This document shows, piece after piece, positions 36,676 to 45,676 of a stretch of 64,000 bases of DNA. Each line of letters opens with the position of its first letter. Position 1 is the first letter of the stretch. Source of the DNA: Halomonas sp. GTDB taxonomy: Bacteria; Pseudomonadota; Gammaproteobacteria; Pseudomonadales; Halomonadaceae. The stretch is taken from NCBI RefSeq assembly GCF_007692655.1, contig NZ_REBQ01000137.1, positions 1-64,000 of the forward strand, in the 5' to 3' direction. The position numbers and the translations under genes are program-made. The notes under the pieces were generated by a model. That model was not told the origin of the DNA and did not search any database. It saw only the letters and a program-made list of their open reading frames with translations.

Positions 36676-36698
36676 GGCCTCCGGCACTACCGGAGGCC
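36676..36698 (-). terminator. Hairpin between dctP and dctQ
   Basis: GGCCTCCGG (36676-36684) and CCGGAGGCC (36690-36698) form a perfect 9-base stem with a 5-base loop in the short gap between binding-protein and small-permease genes. No U-tract follows. It is probably a partial terminator or mRNA stabiliser that raises binding protein over permease. Confidence 0.6.
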
Positions 36699-36715
36699 TA
36701 AGGTGTGAGAAGCGT

Positions 36716-37714
36716 TCAGCAACCGCTGGCTTTTTCCTGAATGCGATCCAGCATCTCGGTGCCATACTGCGAGGTAAATATTTCGTAGGCTGGCTCCACT
36801 GCTGCCTGGAATGGCGCAATATCCACATCGGTTTTGACCGTCATACCGTTCTCTTCCAGCAGTGCGACCCCTTCGCGTTCCAAACGTGACACCTCTTCAC
36901 GGGTGGCTTCTGCTGACGCTGCAGCAGCCTGCATAAACCAATCACGCTCCTCTTCGCTTAAGCCGTCCATCAGAATGGGTGAACCAAGCACAATGGCCGG
37001 CGAGTAGACGTGACCAGTGAGTGAGAGGTAGTCCTGCACTTCCCAAAAATTGGTGGCCACAATCACGGTGATGGGGTTTTCCTGACCATCCACGGTGCCC
37101 TGCTGAAGCGCGGTGAACAGTTCAGGGAAGGCCATCGGTGTTGGCCGTGCGCCCATTTGGCGGAACGCCTCCTGATGCACGGCGTTTTCCATGGTACGTA
37201 CACGCAGCCCCTCAGCATCTGCAGGCGTGGCAATTTCACGGCGGCTATTGGTCAAGTGGCGAAAACCGTTTTCGGTCCATGCCAAACCAACCAAGTCGTG
37301 ATCGCTCATTTTTTCCAACAGCTCATCGCCCAGCTCGCTGTCCAGCACACAGCGGGCTTGGTCGTAGTTCTCAAACAGGAACGGCAGGTCGAGCACATAG
37401 GTTTCAGGCACGAAGTTACCCAGCGGGCCCGTCGAGGTAATCACCACATCCACAGTGCCAATCTGCAGGCCTTCGATCATCTCACGCTCACCGCCGAGGG
37501 ACCCTGAGGTATGCTCGGTGACCGTGAACTCACCGTCAGACAGACGTTCTAGTGTCTCCTTAAAGGCGTCTGCGCCTACCGAGTAGTGGGATGTGGAGGA
37601 GAGCGTGTGACCTAAGCTGATTTCCGTCGCGGCGTGCGCCTGAACTGCAAAGCCTGCTGTCGCAATAGCGCTAATGGCGGTTACCAGTGCTTGGCGTGTA
37701 AGGTGTTTATTCAT
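36716..37714 (-). CDS. TRAP transporter periplasmic binding protein (DctP), tetronate operon
   Basis: 332 residues from the ATG at 37714 (AGAGGG upstream). The longer open frame to 37822 only covers the leader. A signal peptide ends at AVQAHA (about residue 27). Mature motifs are SLGHTLSSTSHYSVGADAF, LVGLAWTENGFRHLTNSRR (about 145) and GTVDGQENPITVI (about 215), where the conserved Arg and Asn bind the carboxylate. It is 104 bases downstream of denD, with two hairpins between. The likely ligand is a four-carbon sugar acid. Confidence 0.92.
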   Translation of the reverse strand: MNKHLTRQALVTAISAIATAGFAVQAHAATEISLGHTLSSTSHYSVGADAFKETLERLSDGEFTVTEHTSGSLGGEREMIEGLQIGTVDVVITSTGPLGNFVPETYVLDLPFLFENYDQARCVLDSELGDELLEKMSDHDLVGLAWTENGFRHLTNSRREIATPADAEGLRVRTMENAVHQEAFRQMGARPTPMAFPELFTALQQGTVDGQENPITVIVATNFWEVQDYLSLTGHVYSPAIVLGSPILMDGLSEEERDWFMQAAAASAEATREEVSRLEREGVALLEENGMTVKTDVDIAPFQAAVEPAYEIFTSQYGTEMLDRIQEKASGC

Positions 37715-37767
37715 AGTAAAGCCCTCTTTATATTGTTGTGAGGGTGGATAGTTGAGCGACTTACCCT

Positions 37768-37809
37768 TCGAGGGTTTCGCCCAGGCAGTTACCTGCCGCG
37801 AACGGCAGG
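37768..37809 (-). other. Two hairpins between denD and dctP, one with a UUCG loop
   Basis: In transcript sense (reverse strand) CCTGCCG, TTCG, CGGCAGG forms a 7-base stem closed by a UUCG tetraloop (37809-37792), just after the denD stop. A smaller ACCCT/AGGGT hairpin follows near 37780-37768. UUCG hairpins are very stable and often protect 3' ends of upstream mRNA or pause polymerase. Confidence 0.55.
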
Positions 37810-37818
37810 CCGGGGAAC

Positions 37819-38781
37819 TCACTGTTGTTCAGTAACGAAGGCATCAATAATCTGCTTAAAGCTGTCATCGCCCACAAACCCCAGTTGCTTGGCTTTTGCG
37901 GTTTCAAAGTGCGCGGGCCAGCCAGCCACAATGGCTTCGATGCGCGCATCGGGCTCATGGCGAACCAATGACAGCGCCTTCTCGCCTGCCGTTTCACGCA
38001 GCGCCTCAAGCATTTCAGCCACCGTGACGGTAATACCTGGCAGCATAAAAGCTCTAAACGGCGCTAACGATTTGCTCGGCACCTCGGCGCCGTGAATCAG
38101 CGCCTCTACCACTTTGCCCGGCGACATCACAAACATCGGCAGCTCGACAGGCACCGGGCAAATGGCCTCTTCACCGTTTAAGGGTTCACGCAGGATACTA
38201 GAGGCAAAGCTGGAGGCGGCGGCGTTGGGCCGCCCAGGGCGAATCACTATCGTTGGCAGGCGCAGTACCAGGCCATCGATAATCCCGCGTCGGCTGTAAT
38301 CATTGATTAACAGCTCACACATGGCTTTTTGAGCGCCATAGGAGTTTTGTGGATTCAGGGCCGTCATATCATCCAGCACCGCTGGCAGCGCTCCACCATA
38401 GGCGGCAACCGAGCTGGCCATAATCAAACGTGTTTGCGTTAACTCCTTCGCTCGGCAGCCTTCCAGCAGCGCCCGAGTGGCATCGAAATTAACCCGCATG
38501 CCAAGCTCCAAGTCGGCTTCTGCTGCTGAACTCACCACCGCTGCCAGGTGATAAATAACATCAGGACGTTGATCAAGCACGCTATCCAGCGCGCCTGGCG
38601 CGGTAATATCCAGGGCCAGCGATGACACAGAGAGGCTTCCCGACTCAGGTAACGGCGCCTCTACCTGATCAAGCAGCGTTAGCCGTGTAATCGGCTGCTG
38701 GCGAAGCTCGCCATGTGCGAGCAACTGTTGGACTAGCCGCTGACCGAGAAATCCAGCTGCACCGGTAATCGCTATATGCAT
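37819..38781 (-). CDS. denD: D-erythronate dehydrogenase
   Basis: 320 residues from the ATG at 38781 (TGGAG upstream; a TTG four codons earlier is possible). It is an extended SDR with the NAD motif TGAAGFLGQRLVQQLL, SSVAAYGG and the catalytic YGAQK (about 150). Its place among otnI, otnC, otnK and ltnD matches the described D-erythronate route, where DenD oxidises D-erythronate to 3-oxo-tetronate. Confidence 0.88.
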   Translation of the reverse strand: MHIAITGAAGFLGQRLVQQLLAHGELRQQPITRLTLLDQVEAPLPESGSLSVSSLALDITAPGALDSVLDQRPDVIYHLAAVVSSAAEADLELGMRVNFDATRALLEGCRAKELTQTRLIMASSVAAYGGALPAVLDDMTALNPQNSYGAQKAMCELLINDYSRRGIIDGLVLRLPTIVIRPGRPNAAASSFASSILREPLNGEEAICPVPVELPMFVMSPGKVVEALIHGAEVPSKSLAPFRAFMLPGITVTVAEMLEALRETAGEKALSLVRHEPDARIEAIVAGWPAHFETAKAKQLGFVGDDSFKQIIDAFVTEQQ

Positions 38782-38827
38782 CTTTTGCTCCAATGACGTG
38801 TTGTTATTGTTGATTTCTTGAGGCCAA

Positions 38828-39625
38828 TCAGTAGGGAGCTAGCCCCCAGGTTGCGCCCCAGCCCAAGCCTGCGCGCGTTTCAGCCCTGGGCCGATACTCA
38901 CAGCCAACCCAGCCGCGATAGCCCAATGCGCTTAGCCGTTCAAAAATAGCGGGGTAATGCACTTCACCTACATTGGGCTCGTGACGCTCGGGCACGCCCG
39001 CCACTTGAATATGGCCAATGGCGCTAAACTGGCGCTCAAGATGACGAATTAAGTCTCCGTCCATAATTTGGCAGTGGTAGAGATCAAACTGTAGTTTTAG
39101 GTTTTCGGCCCCTACCTCTTCAATAACCGCCATGGCTTGCGCTTGGCGCGAAAGGAAAAAGCCGGGCATATCGCGGGTATTAATTGGTTCGATCAATATG
39201 TCGCGGCCAGCCTTTGCCGCCTCCCCCGTTGCAAAGCGCAGGTTGCGCACGTAAGTCGCATGGTGGTCGGCCTGGGTGGCATCATCGGCGCCCTCGGGTA
39301 GCAACCCTGCCATGGCATGCACTTGGGGGCAGTTGAGGATCTCGGCATAGCGCAGCGCCTCAATGACCGAGTCACGAAACTCTCCCTCGCGGCCCGGCAG
39401 ACTAGCCAAGCCGCGCTCACCGGCGTCCCAATCCCCTGGCGGCAGATTAAACAGCACCTGCTCCAACTGCGCCTCTTGCAAGGCATGCTGTATATCTTCA
39501 GCGTCAAACGCATAGGGGAACAGATACTCCACGCCTTTAAACCCCGCCTCTGCAGCGGCGGCAAAGCGGTCGATAAAAGCGTGTTCGTTAAACAGCATGC
39601 TGAGGTTGGCGGCTAATCGAATCAT
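38828..39625 (-). CDS. otnI: 2-oxo-tetronate isomerase
   Basis: 265 residues of a TIM barrel in the hydroxypyruvate-isomerase-like group. It opens with [36 protein letters not shown] and has the metal-binding set in [15 protein letters not shown] (about 148), [14 protein letters not shown] (about 180) and VGCEYRP near the end. OtnI converts 2-oxo-tetronate, made by LtnD, to 3-oxo-tetronate. It lies 27 bases after otnC in the operon. Confidence 0.9.
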   Translation of the reverse strand: MIRLAANLSMLFNEHAFIDRFAAAAEAGFKGVEYLFPYAFDAEDIQHALQEAQLEQVLFNLPPGDWDAGERGLASLPGREGEFRDSVIEALRYAEILNCPQVHAMAGLLPEGADDATQADHHATYVRNLRFATGEAAKAGRDILIEPINTRDMPGFFLSRQAQAMAVIEEVGAENLKLQFDLYHCQIMDGDLIRHLERQFSAIGHIQVAGVPERHEPNVGEVHYPAIFERLSALGYRGWVGCEYRPRAETRAGLGWGATWGLAPY

Positions 39626-39652
39626 GGGGTGCTCTTGTCGTTAAATACGTCG

Positions 39653-40312
39653 TTAATCCCGTGGAAAGCGCGCTTCAAGCTCAGCGACTTGCTCTGGCGT
39701 CAATCCTCGTGGGTTCTCGCCCCGTAACAGCAGATAGAGCTTGGCGGTCTCTTCCAGCTCTTCAGTGGCGTAGACCGCAGCTTCCAAGTTTTTCCCCGCC
39801 ACCACCGGGCCGTGGTTGGCCAGCAGTACCGCGCTGTGTTTACCCGCTAAGCCCCGCACCGCATCGCCCAGTTTTGGGTCGCCGGGGATGTGGTAGGGAA
39901 TCAGCGGTAGCTTGCCCACCCGCATGACGTAGTAGGCGGTTAGCGGCGGAATGCAGTCGCAGGGATCGACGCCCGGCAAACACGACACCGCCACCGAATG
40001 GGTAGAGTGCAGATGCACAATAGCGCCGGACTGCGGGCGCTCCTCATACATTGCCATATGCAGGAACTGCTCTTTGGTGGGCGCATCGCCGCTGAGCAGT
40101 TGGCCGTGTTGGTCCAGATGCGAGATCCGCGCCGGGTCTAGCCGCCCCAGGCAGGCGTTGGTCGGGGTCATCAGCCAGCCGCCATCTTCAAGGCGCACGC
40201 TGATATTGCCGCTGGAGCCCATAGTGAGGCCGCGATCAAACAGCGATTTCCCCAGGGTGCTGATCTGCTCCCGCAGGCTGTTCTGGTGATGACGATGCAA
40301 GTGGATACTCAT
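39653..40312 (-). CDS. otnC: 3-oxo-tetronate 4-phosphate decarboxylase
   Basis: 219 residues of the class II aldolase/AraD family. GSSGNISVRLEDG is near residue 33, and the metal histidines are in VHLHSTHSVAVS (about 100) and LLANHGPVVAG (about 160). OtnC decarboxylates 3-oxo-tetronate 4-phosphate to dihydroxyacetone phosphate, the end of the pathway. Its start overlaps the otnK stop by four bases. Confidence 0.92.
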   Translation of the reverse strand: MSIHLHRHHQNSLREQISTLGKSLFDRGLTMGSSGNISVRLEDGGWLMTPTNACLGRLDPARISHLDQHGQLLSGDAPTKEQFLHMAMYEERPQSGAIVHLHSTHSVAVSCLPGVDPCDCIPPLTAYYVMRVGKLPLIPYHIPGDPKLGDAVRGLAGKHSAVLLANHGPVVAGKNLEAAVYATEELEETAKLYLLLRGENPRGLTPEQVAELEARFPRD

Positions 40313-41607
40313 ACCAGCACCTCAAAGGCTCGGGTAAAGAAGTCCACCCCTCCGAAGTTGCCGGACTTCAGCGCCAGCGACAGCGGCGCCTCGTGGCCTG
40401 GCAGCTGGGCCTGGGTCCAGGGCACACCGGGATCGATCTGCTCACCAATGCGCAAGGACGTAATGCCTAGTGACGAGACTACCGCGCCAGAGGTCTCGCC
40501 CCCGGCAACCAGCAAACGGCCCACGCCTTCATTGACCAGCGTGACGGCCAACTGGCTCAGCGCTTTTTCCACCAGCGCGCCTGCCCGCGCAACGCCTAGC
40601 GCTTGTTGGGCGGCATTGACCTTCTCCGGATCCGCAGAAGCGTAAATCAATACCGGGGTATTGCTGGATAGGCGCTTCTGAGCGAAAGCCAGGGCCTGTT
40701 GTTGCTGTTGTTCACTCTCTGCCAACGCCAAGGGATCGAGGGCAAAGCCGCCGTCAGGGTGCTTGGCCAGAAAATCCGCCACCTGGCCCAGTGTTGCCCG
40801 GGAGCAGCTGCCGGAGAGCACCAGCGCACTGCCTGAGGGTGGGGATAAACGTCCCGGCTCTGAAATCGTGTCTAACCAGCCTTGAGCACGGTACTGGGCG
40901 GGCAGTGCCTGGCCTAAACCGGAACCTCCAGTGACCAGGGGCATCAACACCGTCGCTTCAGCCAATACGTCCAAATCCTGCTCATCCAGGGAGTCACAAA
41001 TCACATGGCGAACACCCTGCTCTCCCAGCGCTGATAAATGAGCGCGGGTTGCATCACCCCCTTGGATTAGCACAGCGCGATTGGCCAGACCCACCGGGTG
41101 CGGCGTTTGGCGGGAGAGCACCCGCACCAGGTCGGCATCGGTCATCGGCGTCAACGGGTGATGCTGCATACCGCTATCGTTTAGTAAGCGATCACCGACA
41201 AACAGATGGCCCTGGTAGACCGTGCGGCCATTAATGGGAAAGGCGGGCACCATCACGGTTTGGCTATCCCCAAGGGCTTCGAGAAGCGCATCCGCCACCG
41301 GGCCGATATTGCCTTCGTTGGTAGAGTCAAAGGTGGAGCAGTACTTAAAAAACAGCTGGCGGGCGCCCTGCTGGCGGAGCCAGCCCAGTGCCGCAAGGGA
41401 ATCCGCCACGGCCTCATCCACCGGGCTGGAGCGGGACTTTAACGCCACCACCACGGCATCAATATCCTGCAGATTGACCGCCTCCGACGGCACGCCGATG
41501 ACCTGCAGGCAGCGCATACCACCGCGCACCAGGTTATTGGCAAGGTCGGTAGCCCCGGTAAAGTCGTCGGCGATGGCCCCTAATACGATGCGCGTTTCAA
41601 TGCCCAT
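40309..41607 (-). CDS. otnK: 3-oxo-tetronate kinase
   Basis: 432 residues of the DUF1537 four-carbon acid sugar kinase family. The N-terminal substrate domain begins GAIADDFTGATDLANNLVRGGM, with DFTGA as the signature. The C-terminal nucleotide domain has LLVAGGETSGAVVSSLGI (about 375) and DPGVPW near the end. OtnK phosphorylates 3-oxo-tetronate at C4. GGGAGG lies 8 bases before the ATG, and ltnD ends two bases upstream. Confidence 0.93.
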   Translation of the reverse strand: MGIETRIVLGAIADDFTGATDLANNLVRGGMRCLQVIGVPSEAVNLQDIDAVVVALKSRSSPVDEAVADSLAALGWLRQQGARQLFFKYCSTFDSTNEGNIGPVADALLEALGDSQTVMVPAFPINGRTVYQGHLFVGDRLLNDSGMQHHPLTPMTDADLVRVLSRQTPHPVGLANRAVLIQGGDATRAHLSALGEQGVRHVICDSLDEQDLDVLAEATVLMPLVTGGSGLGQALPAQYRAQGWLDTISEPGRLSPPSGSALVLSGSCSRATLGQVADFLAKHPDGGFALDPLALAESEQQQQQALAFAQKRLSSNTPVLIYASADPEKVNAAQQALGVARAGALVEKALSQLAVTLVNEGVGRLLVAGGETSGAVVSSLGITSLRIGEQIDPGVPWTQAQLPGHEAPLSLALKSGNFGGVDFFTRAFEVLV

Positions 41608-41609
41608 TT

Positions 41610-42542
41610 TCAGCCTCCCTGGGCATCGTTAGCGGCTTCCGGCAAGGTAATGCCTGATAGCCGTTGATAGACTTTGATCACCGCCGAGTCATCTTCGCGG
41701 CCAAAACCGGCCCCACTTGCGGCGGTAAACTGCTGTAAAGCACTCGCCGCAACGGGGGTTGCCAGCGCCAGTTCGCGGCCGGTTTGATGGACGATATTGA
41801 GATCTTTAACAAAGATATCCACTGCAGAAAGCGGCGTGTAATCACCACTCAGAATATGCGGCACGCGGTTTTCGAACATCCAGGAGTTACCCGCCGAATG
41901 GGTAATCACCTCGTAAATCACCTCAGGGTCGAGCCCCATGCGAATGCCCAGCGCCATGGCTTCGGCGGCCGTGGCGATATGTACCCCTGCCAATAGCTGA
42001 TTGACCAGTTTCATGCTAGAGCCCACGCCGGGCGCATCACCGAGGCGATAAACTTTAGCCGCCATGGTATCCAGTACGGTCTGGGCGTAGCTAAATGCCT
42101 CAGGCGTGCCGGATGCCATCACCGAAAGCTCACCGCTTTTGGCCTTTGCAGCGCCACCGCTAATGGGTGCATCCAGCATCATCATGCCTGCTGTCGCCAG
42201 CCGCTCACCAAGCTGCTTGGCTTGGCTGGGTGCCACCGTCGCGCACTGCATGATCAGACTACCGGAGGCCAAGTGGCCCACCACGCCCTGCTTGCCAAAC
42301 AGCACTTGTTCAACCTGCTCACCGTTGACGACAACCACCAATACGATATGGCAGTGAGCGAGCTCTGCAGGCGTAGCAACGCTTCTCCCGCCTGCGCTAA
42401 CGAAGGCATCGCGAGCAGTTGCAGATATGTCACAGCCTGTCACGCTTAAGCCCTGCTGGAGTAGTGCAGTGGCGGTGCCCATCCCCATGGCCCCCAAACC
42501 AACGACGCCTACCTGAAGTGCTTGTTCGCTTCGTTTACTCAC
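41610..42542 (-). CDS. ltnD: L-threonate dehydrogenase
   Basis: 310 residues of the beta-hydroxyacid dehydrogenase family. It shows VGLGAMGMGTATALLQQGL, the substrate loop LDAPISGGAAKAKSGELSVM (about 120) and the catalytic lysine in GVGSSMKLVNQLLAGVH (about 175). The start is GTG at 42542, with GGGGTG upstream. LtnD oxidises L-threonate to 2-oxo-tetronate. It heads a ten-gene same-strand run, and a LacI-type operator precedes it. Confidence 0.92.
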   Translation of the reverse strand: MSKRSEQALQVGVVGLGAMGMGTATALLQQGLSVTGCDISATARDAFVSAGGRSVATPAELAHCHIVLVVVVNGEQVEQVLFGKQGVVGHLASGSLIMQCATVAPSQAKQLGERLATAGMMMLDAPISGGAAKAKSGELSVMASGTPEAFSYAQTVLDTMAAKVYRLGDAPGVGSSMKLVNQLLAGVHIATAAEAMALGIRMGLDPEVIYEVITHSAGNSWMFENRVPHILSGDYTPLSAVDIFVKDLNIVHQTGRELALATPVAASALQQFTAASGAGFGREDDSAVIKVYQRLSGITLPEAANDAQGG

Positions 42543-42610
42543 CTGCTAACACCCCGCTACTGTGCTGATTGTTGTTATCGTCTCGATGCTTTACCGCTAT
42601 TAACCAAGCA

Positions 42611-42642
42611 AATGGTAGCGCTGTCATGATAGCGCTACCATT
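42611..42642. promoter_or_regulatory. LacI-family operator between ltnD and its regulator
   Basis: AATGGTAGCGCT (42611-42622) and AGCGCTACCATT (42631-42642) are perfect 12-base arms around 8 bases. Each arm carries TGGTAGCGCT, a half-site layout common for LacI-family repressors with the CG centre. The position between the divergent genes suits control of both. Confidence 0.8.
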
Positions 42643-42697
42643 CCTTTTAGATTATTCTTTGCGAATCGACAAGTTGAACATCAGGGACGTGCGACCA

Positions 42698-43732
42698 ATG
42701 TCTAAAGACTTCCCCGCCGCCGTTAAACAGCGCCGAAGCTCCGACCAAGTCACGTTAAGCCAAGTCGCACAAGCGGCAGGGGTATCGCCCATCACGGCTT
42801 CACGGGCACTGAACCATCCCGACAAAGTCAGCGATAGCGCGCGGCGCAGCGTGTTGGAAGCTGTCGAGCGTTTAGGCTACGTACCCAACCTTGTGGCCGG
42901 TAGCCTCGCCTCTTCACGGTCGCGCTTAATTGCGGTCATTGTGCCTTCGCTTATCAATACGGTGTTTGTGGAAGTGATCAAAGGCCTTCAGGAAACCCTG
43001 GAAGCCGAGGGGTACCAGATACTGCTTGGCAATACCGACTACGACCTAGACCGCGAGTACCAACTGGTGCGCACTTTTTTGGGCTGGTCGTGTTCGGCAC
43101 TGATCACCGCTGGGTTACGCCACAACAAGGCATGCCATACGCTGCTGGCTAACTGGGACCATCCCATTATGGAGGTGATGGAGCTGGGCAAGGGAATGGA
43201 CTTGAATGTAGGTTTGGATCACGTTGCCGCCGGCCGCTGCATGGCGGGTCACCTGGTTGATAAAGGCTATCGCCATATTGTTTATGTGGGCGCGCGGCTT
43301 GCCCAGGATTACCGTGCAGGCATGCGCTATGAGGGACATAAAGCGGTGCTAAAGGCCAACGGGATCGAAGCCCCTTTAGTGGAGCTCACCACGCTGGGTA
43401 GCCTGCAAGCGGGGGCAGACAGCCTGGCCCAGGTATTGACGCAATACCCCCACACCCAGGCCATCCATTTTGCCAACGACGACCTGGCGGCAGGCGCCCT
43501 GTTAGCTGCCCAGCGTCAAGGCCTCAATGTGCCGGGCGATATCGCCATTGCAGGCTTTAATGGCCTGCCCCTTGGCCAGCATGTGACGCCCCGGCTCACC
43601 ACCATTCTCTCGCCAAGAGAGGAAATGGGCCGCTTAGCCGCGAAAGAACTTATCCGTCGGCTCGGCGGTAAAAACGTCTACCGCCGCCAGCACGATGTTG
43701 GGTTTACGCTCCAGACTGGCGGCAGTACATAA
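42698..43732 (+). CDS. LacI-family transcriptional regulator (GntR-like), tetronate operon
   Basis: 344 residues from the ATG at 42698 (AGGGA upstream); the longer frame from 42569 would run through the operator and is unlikely. The LacI DNA-binding domain is clear (VTLSQVAQAAGVSPITASRALNHPDKVS, with the hinge NLVAGSLASSRS). It is followed by a periplasmic-binding-like ligand domain. It resembles the gluconate repressor GntR group, consistent with a sugar-acid inducer. It is divergent from ltnD, with the palindromic operator between. Confidence 0.92.
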   Translation: MSKDFPAAVKQRRSSDQVTLSQVAQAAGVSPITASRALNHPDKVSDSARRSVLEAVERLGYVPNLVAGSLASSRSRLIAVIVPSLINTVFVEVIKGLQETLEAEGYQILLGNTDYDLDREYQLVRTFLGWSCSALITAGLRHNKACHTLLANWDHPIMEVMELGKGMDLNVGLDHVAAGRCMAGHLVDKGYRHIVYVGARLAQDYRAGMRYEGHKAVLKANGIEAPLVELTTLGSLQAGADSLAQVLTQYPHTQAIHFANDDLAAGALLAAQRQGLNVPGDIAIAGFNGLPLGQHVTPRLTTILSPREEMGRLAAKELIRRLGGKNVYRRQHDVGFTLQTGGST

Positions 43733-43743
43733 CCTGTTTGGGT

Positions 43744-45144
43744 TCACACCATTGGCGGCTGACCAAGAATCTCTAAGCCTGTGCCCAGTTCGTTCTCAAT
43801 CGCCTGCCCAATCGCCAGCAACTTAGCGTCTTGCCATGGCCCAGCCATTATTTGCAGGCCTACGGGCATGTGAGCGGCATCTTTCCCCACCGGTAGCGTT
43901 AGCGCACATAGGCCAAGAAAGTTGGCGATCACCGTATTGCGCAAGGCGTGCATATTGGCTTTGGGGTAGGCGCCATCGGGCTGAAGACTTTCGATCGTGG
44001 GCGGGGTAATCGCCACCGTCGGGGTGAGCACTGCATCGACATCGGCCATACGCGCCACGGCCGATTGATAGAGCGACTCCAGCACCGTGCGACGACGCAC
44101 ATATTCCCAGGCGGGCATATCATCTGCCGCTGCAATACGGGCCGCCACGTTAGGGTCGAGAAATTCAACTATCTCGGGCAGTTCAGTCTTTAAAAACGCG
44201 GCCAGCTCTGCTGCCGCGACGCCACCCAGTTTAAATAACTCATAGGCTTCGTCGATTCCCGGTAGCTCCAACGTCACCACCCGTGCGCCGGCGGCTTCCA
44301 GCTGTTTGATAGCAGCGCGCACTGTTTCCGCGATGCCCGGACTGCAATCGTCCCAGAAAAACGTTTCCGGAACGCCAAAGGTCAGATCGGCAAGGGAGGG
44401 CGTCGCAGGGACTTGATCATCTTTACCGCTAAGCCCAGCGTCCAACGCATCAAACGCAAAGGCGATATCATCTACTCGCCGGGCTAGCAGCCCAGGGGTG
44501 TCCAAGGTAGTGGAGAGCGGTACGATCTGCCCAGTCGACCAGCGCCCGGCGGTGGTTTTTAACCCCGCCACCCCGGTCATTGACGCAGGAATGCGAACAG
44601 AGCCTGCCGTGTCGGTACCTAGCGCTAAGCTTGCAGTGCCGCCTATCAAAGAGACGCCTGCCCCTGAACTGGACCCCCCTGGCGTGCGATGCTGGCTTAT
44701 ATCCCAAGGGTTGCGCGGCGCTCCCCAGTGGGCATTCGTGCCCAACCCGCCAAAGGCAAATTCGACGGAGTGTGTTTTTCCCATCACCGAAGGCAACTGC
44801 TTCAACAGCGCACTTACCACCGGACCAGAGTGTTCCCATCGTTTGGGCAAACGCTGGGAGGAGCCCGCATAGGTGGGCAACCCGGTCACGGCGAAAATAT
44901 CTTTGATGGATACTGCCAACCCCATTAGCGCCCCTGCATCGCCGCCTTGGGCAAGCACGGCATCCGTGGCGTTTGCCATCGCCAGGGCCTGATCGCCATT
45001 CCAGGTGAGGTAGGCGTGATCGTGTTTACCACGCTGCTGGTAAGCGGCGATTGATGCCTCCGCAAGGGCGGTCGCAGTGAGCGTACCTGCACGCAGCTGT
45101 GCGCGCTGTTCCCGTAGGGGTAGAAAAATCGGTGAGTCCTGCAT
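43744..45144 (-). CDS. Amidase-signature-family amidase
   Basis: 466 residues. The Ser-cisSer-Lys triad is visible: Lys in MGLAVSIKDIF (about 78), the cis-Ser in TPGGSSSGAGVSL (about 153) and the nucleophile in LGTDTAGSVRIPAS (about 177). Such enzymes hydrolyse a wide range of amides to acid and ammonia. GGAGG lies before the ATG. It is the last gene of the asparaginase-TRAP operon, just after RidA. The preceding genes make an amide of an imported organic acid the likely substrate; GatA is excluded by context and length. Confidence 0.9.
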   Translation of the reverse strand: MQDSPIFLPLREQRAQLRAGTLTATALAEASIAAYQQRGKHDHAYLTWNGDQALAMANATDAVLAQGGDAGALMGLAVSIKDIFAVTGLPTYAGSSQRLPKRWEHSGPVVSALLKQLPSVMGKTHSVEFAFGGLGTNAHWGAPRNPWDISQHRTPGGSSSGAGVSLIGGTASLALGTDTAGSVRIPASMTGVAGLKTTAGRWSTGQIVPLSTTLDTPGLLARRVDDIAFAFDALDAGLSGKDDQVPATPSLADLTFGVPETFFWDDCSPGIAETVRAAIKQLEAAGARVVTLELPGIDEAYELFKLGGVAAAELAAFLKTELPEIVEFLDPNVAARIAAADDMPAWEYVRRRTVLESLYQSAVARMADVDAVLTPTVAITPPTIESLQPDGAYPKANMHALRNTVIANFLGLCALTLPVGKDAAHMPVGLQIMAGPWQDAKLLAIGQAIENELGTGLEILGQPPMV

Positions 45145-45168
45145 CGTTCACGTACCTCCGGCCAGTGC

Positions 45169-45636
45169 TTAGCGCACCTCAAAAATAGCTTCGACTTCAA
45201 CCGCAGCATTACCCGGCAGCGTCGCAACCCCAATAGCAGTTCTAGCGTGTCGCCCTGCTTCGCCAAACAGCGCAACAAATAGCTCTGAGGCACCGTTAAT
45301 CACTAACGGTACGTCATGAAACCCCGGCGCTACATTGACAAAGCCGTTCATGCGCACGCAGCGCACAACTCGGGATAAGTCACCATCGACGGCATCACTG
45401 AGTGATGCCAAGAGGTTCAAGGCACATGCCTGGGCAGCCAATTTGCCGGTTTCAAGGTCAAATTCAGCACCCACCTTTCCAGCATAGAGAACCTCCCCTC
45501 CGCGCTCACAAATTTGCCCGGCTAAAAATAGCTGACTACCCAACTGAGACCAGGGCAGAAACATGCCGCGTGGTTTGGGAATAGCGGGCATTGTAAGGCC
45601 CTGCTCCCCTATGGCTTGTTCAATCGTTTTACTCAT
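45169..45636 (-). CDS. RidA-family (YjgF/UK114) deaminase
   Basis: 155 residues with the RidA fold. The substrate-binding arginine and following residues occur in GRHARTAIGVATLPGNAAVEVEAIFEV at the C-terminus. RidA proteins hydrolyse reactive enamine and imine intermediates to ketones plus ammonia. Its place between the TRAP genes and the amidase suggests that the pathway makes such an imine, for example by amino-acid deamination, but no PLP enzyme lies in the operon. Confidence 0.9.
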   Translation of the reverse strand: MSKTIEQAIGEQGLTMPAIPKPRGMFLPWSQLGSQLFLAGQICERGGEVLYAGKVGAEFDLETGKLAAQACALNLLASLSDAVDGDLSRVVRCVRMNGFVNVAPGFHDVPLVINGASELFVALFGEAGRHARTAIGVATLPGNAAVEVEAIFEVR

Positions 45637-45676
45637 CGTTCATTGTCCTTATTCATTCGTACATTTAAGCCACCGG

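Noticed and set aside
42569-42697. Longer start for the LacI-family regulator
   Set aside because: The extension would translate through the operator and is not part of LacI N-termini.
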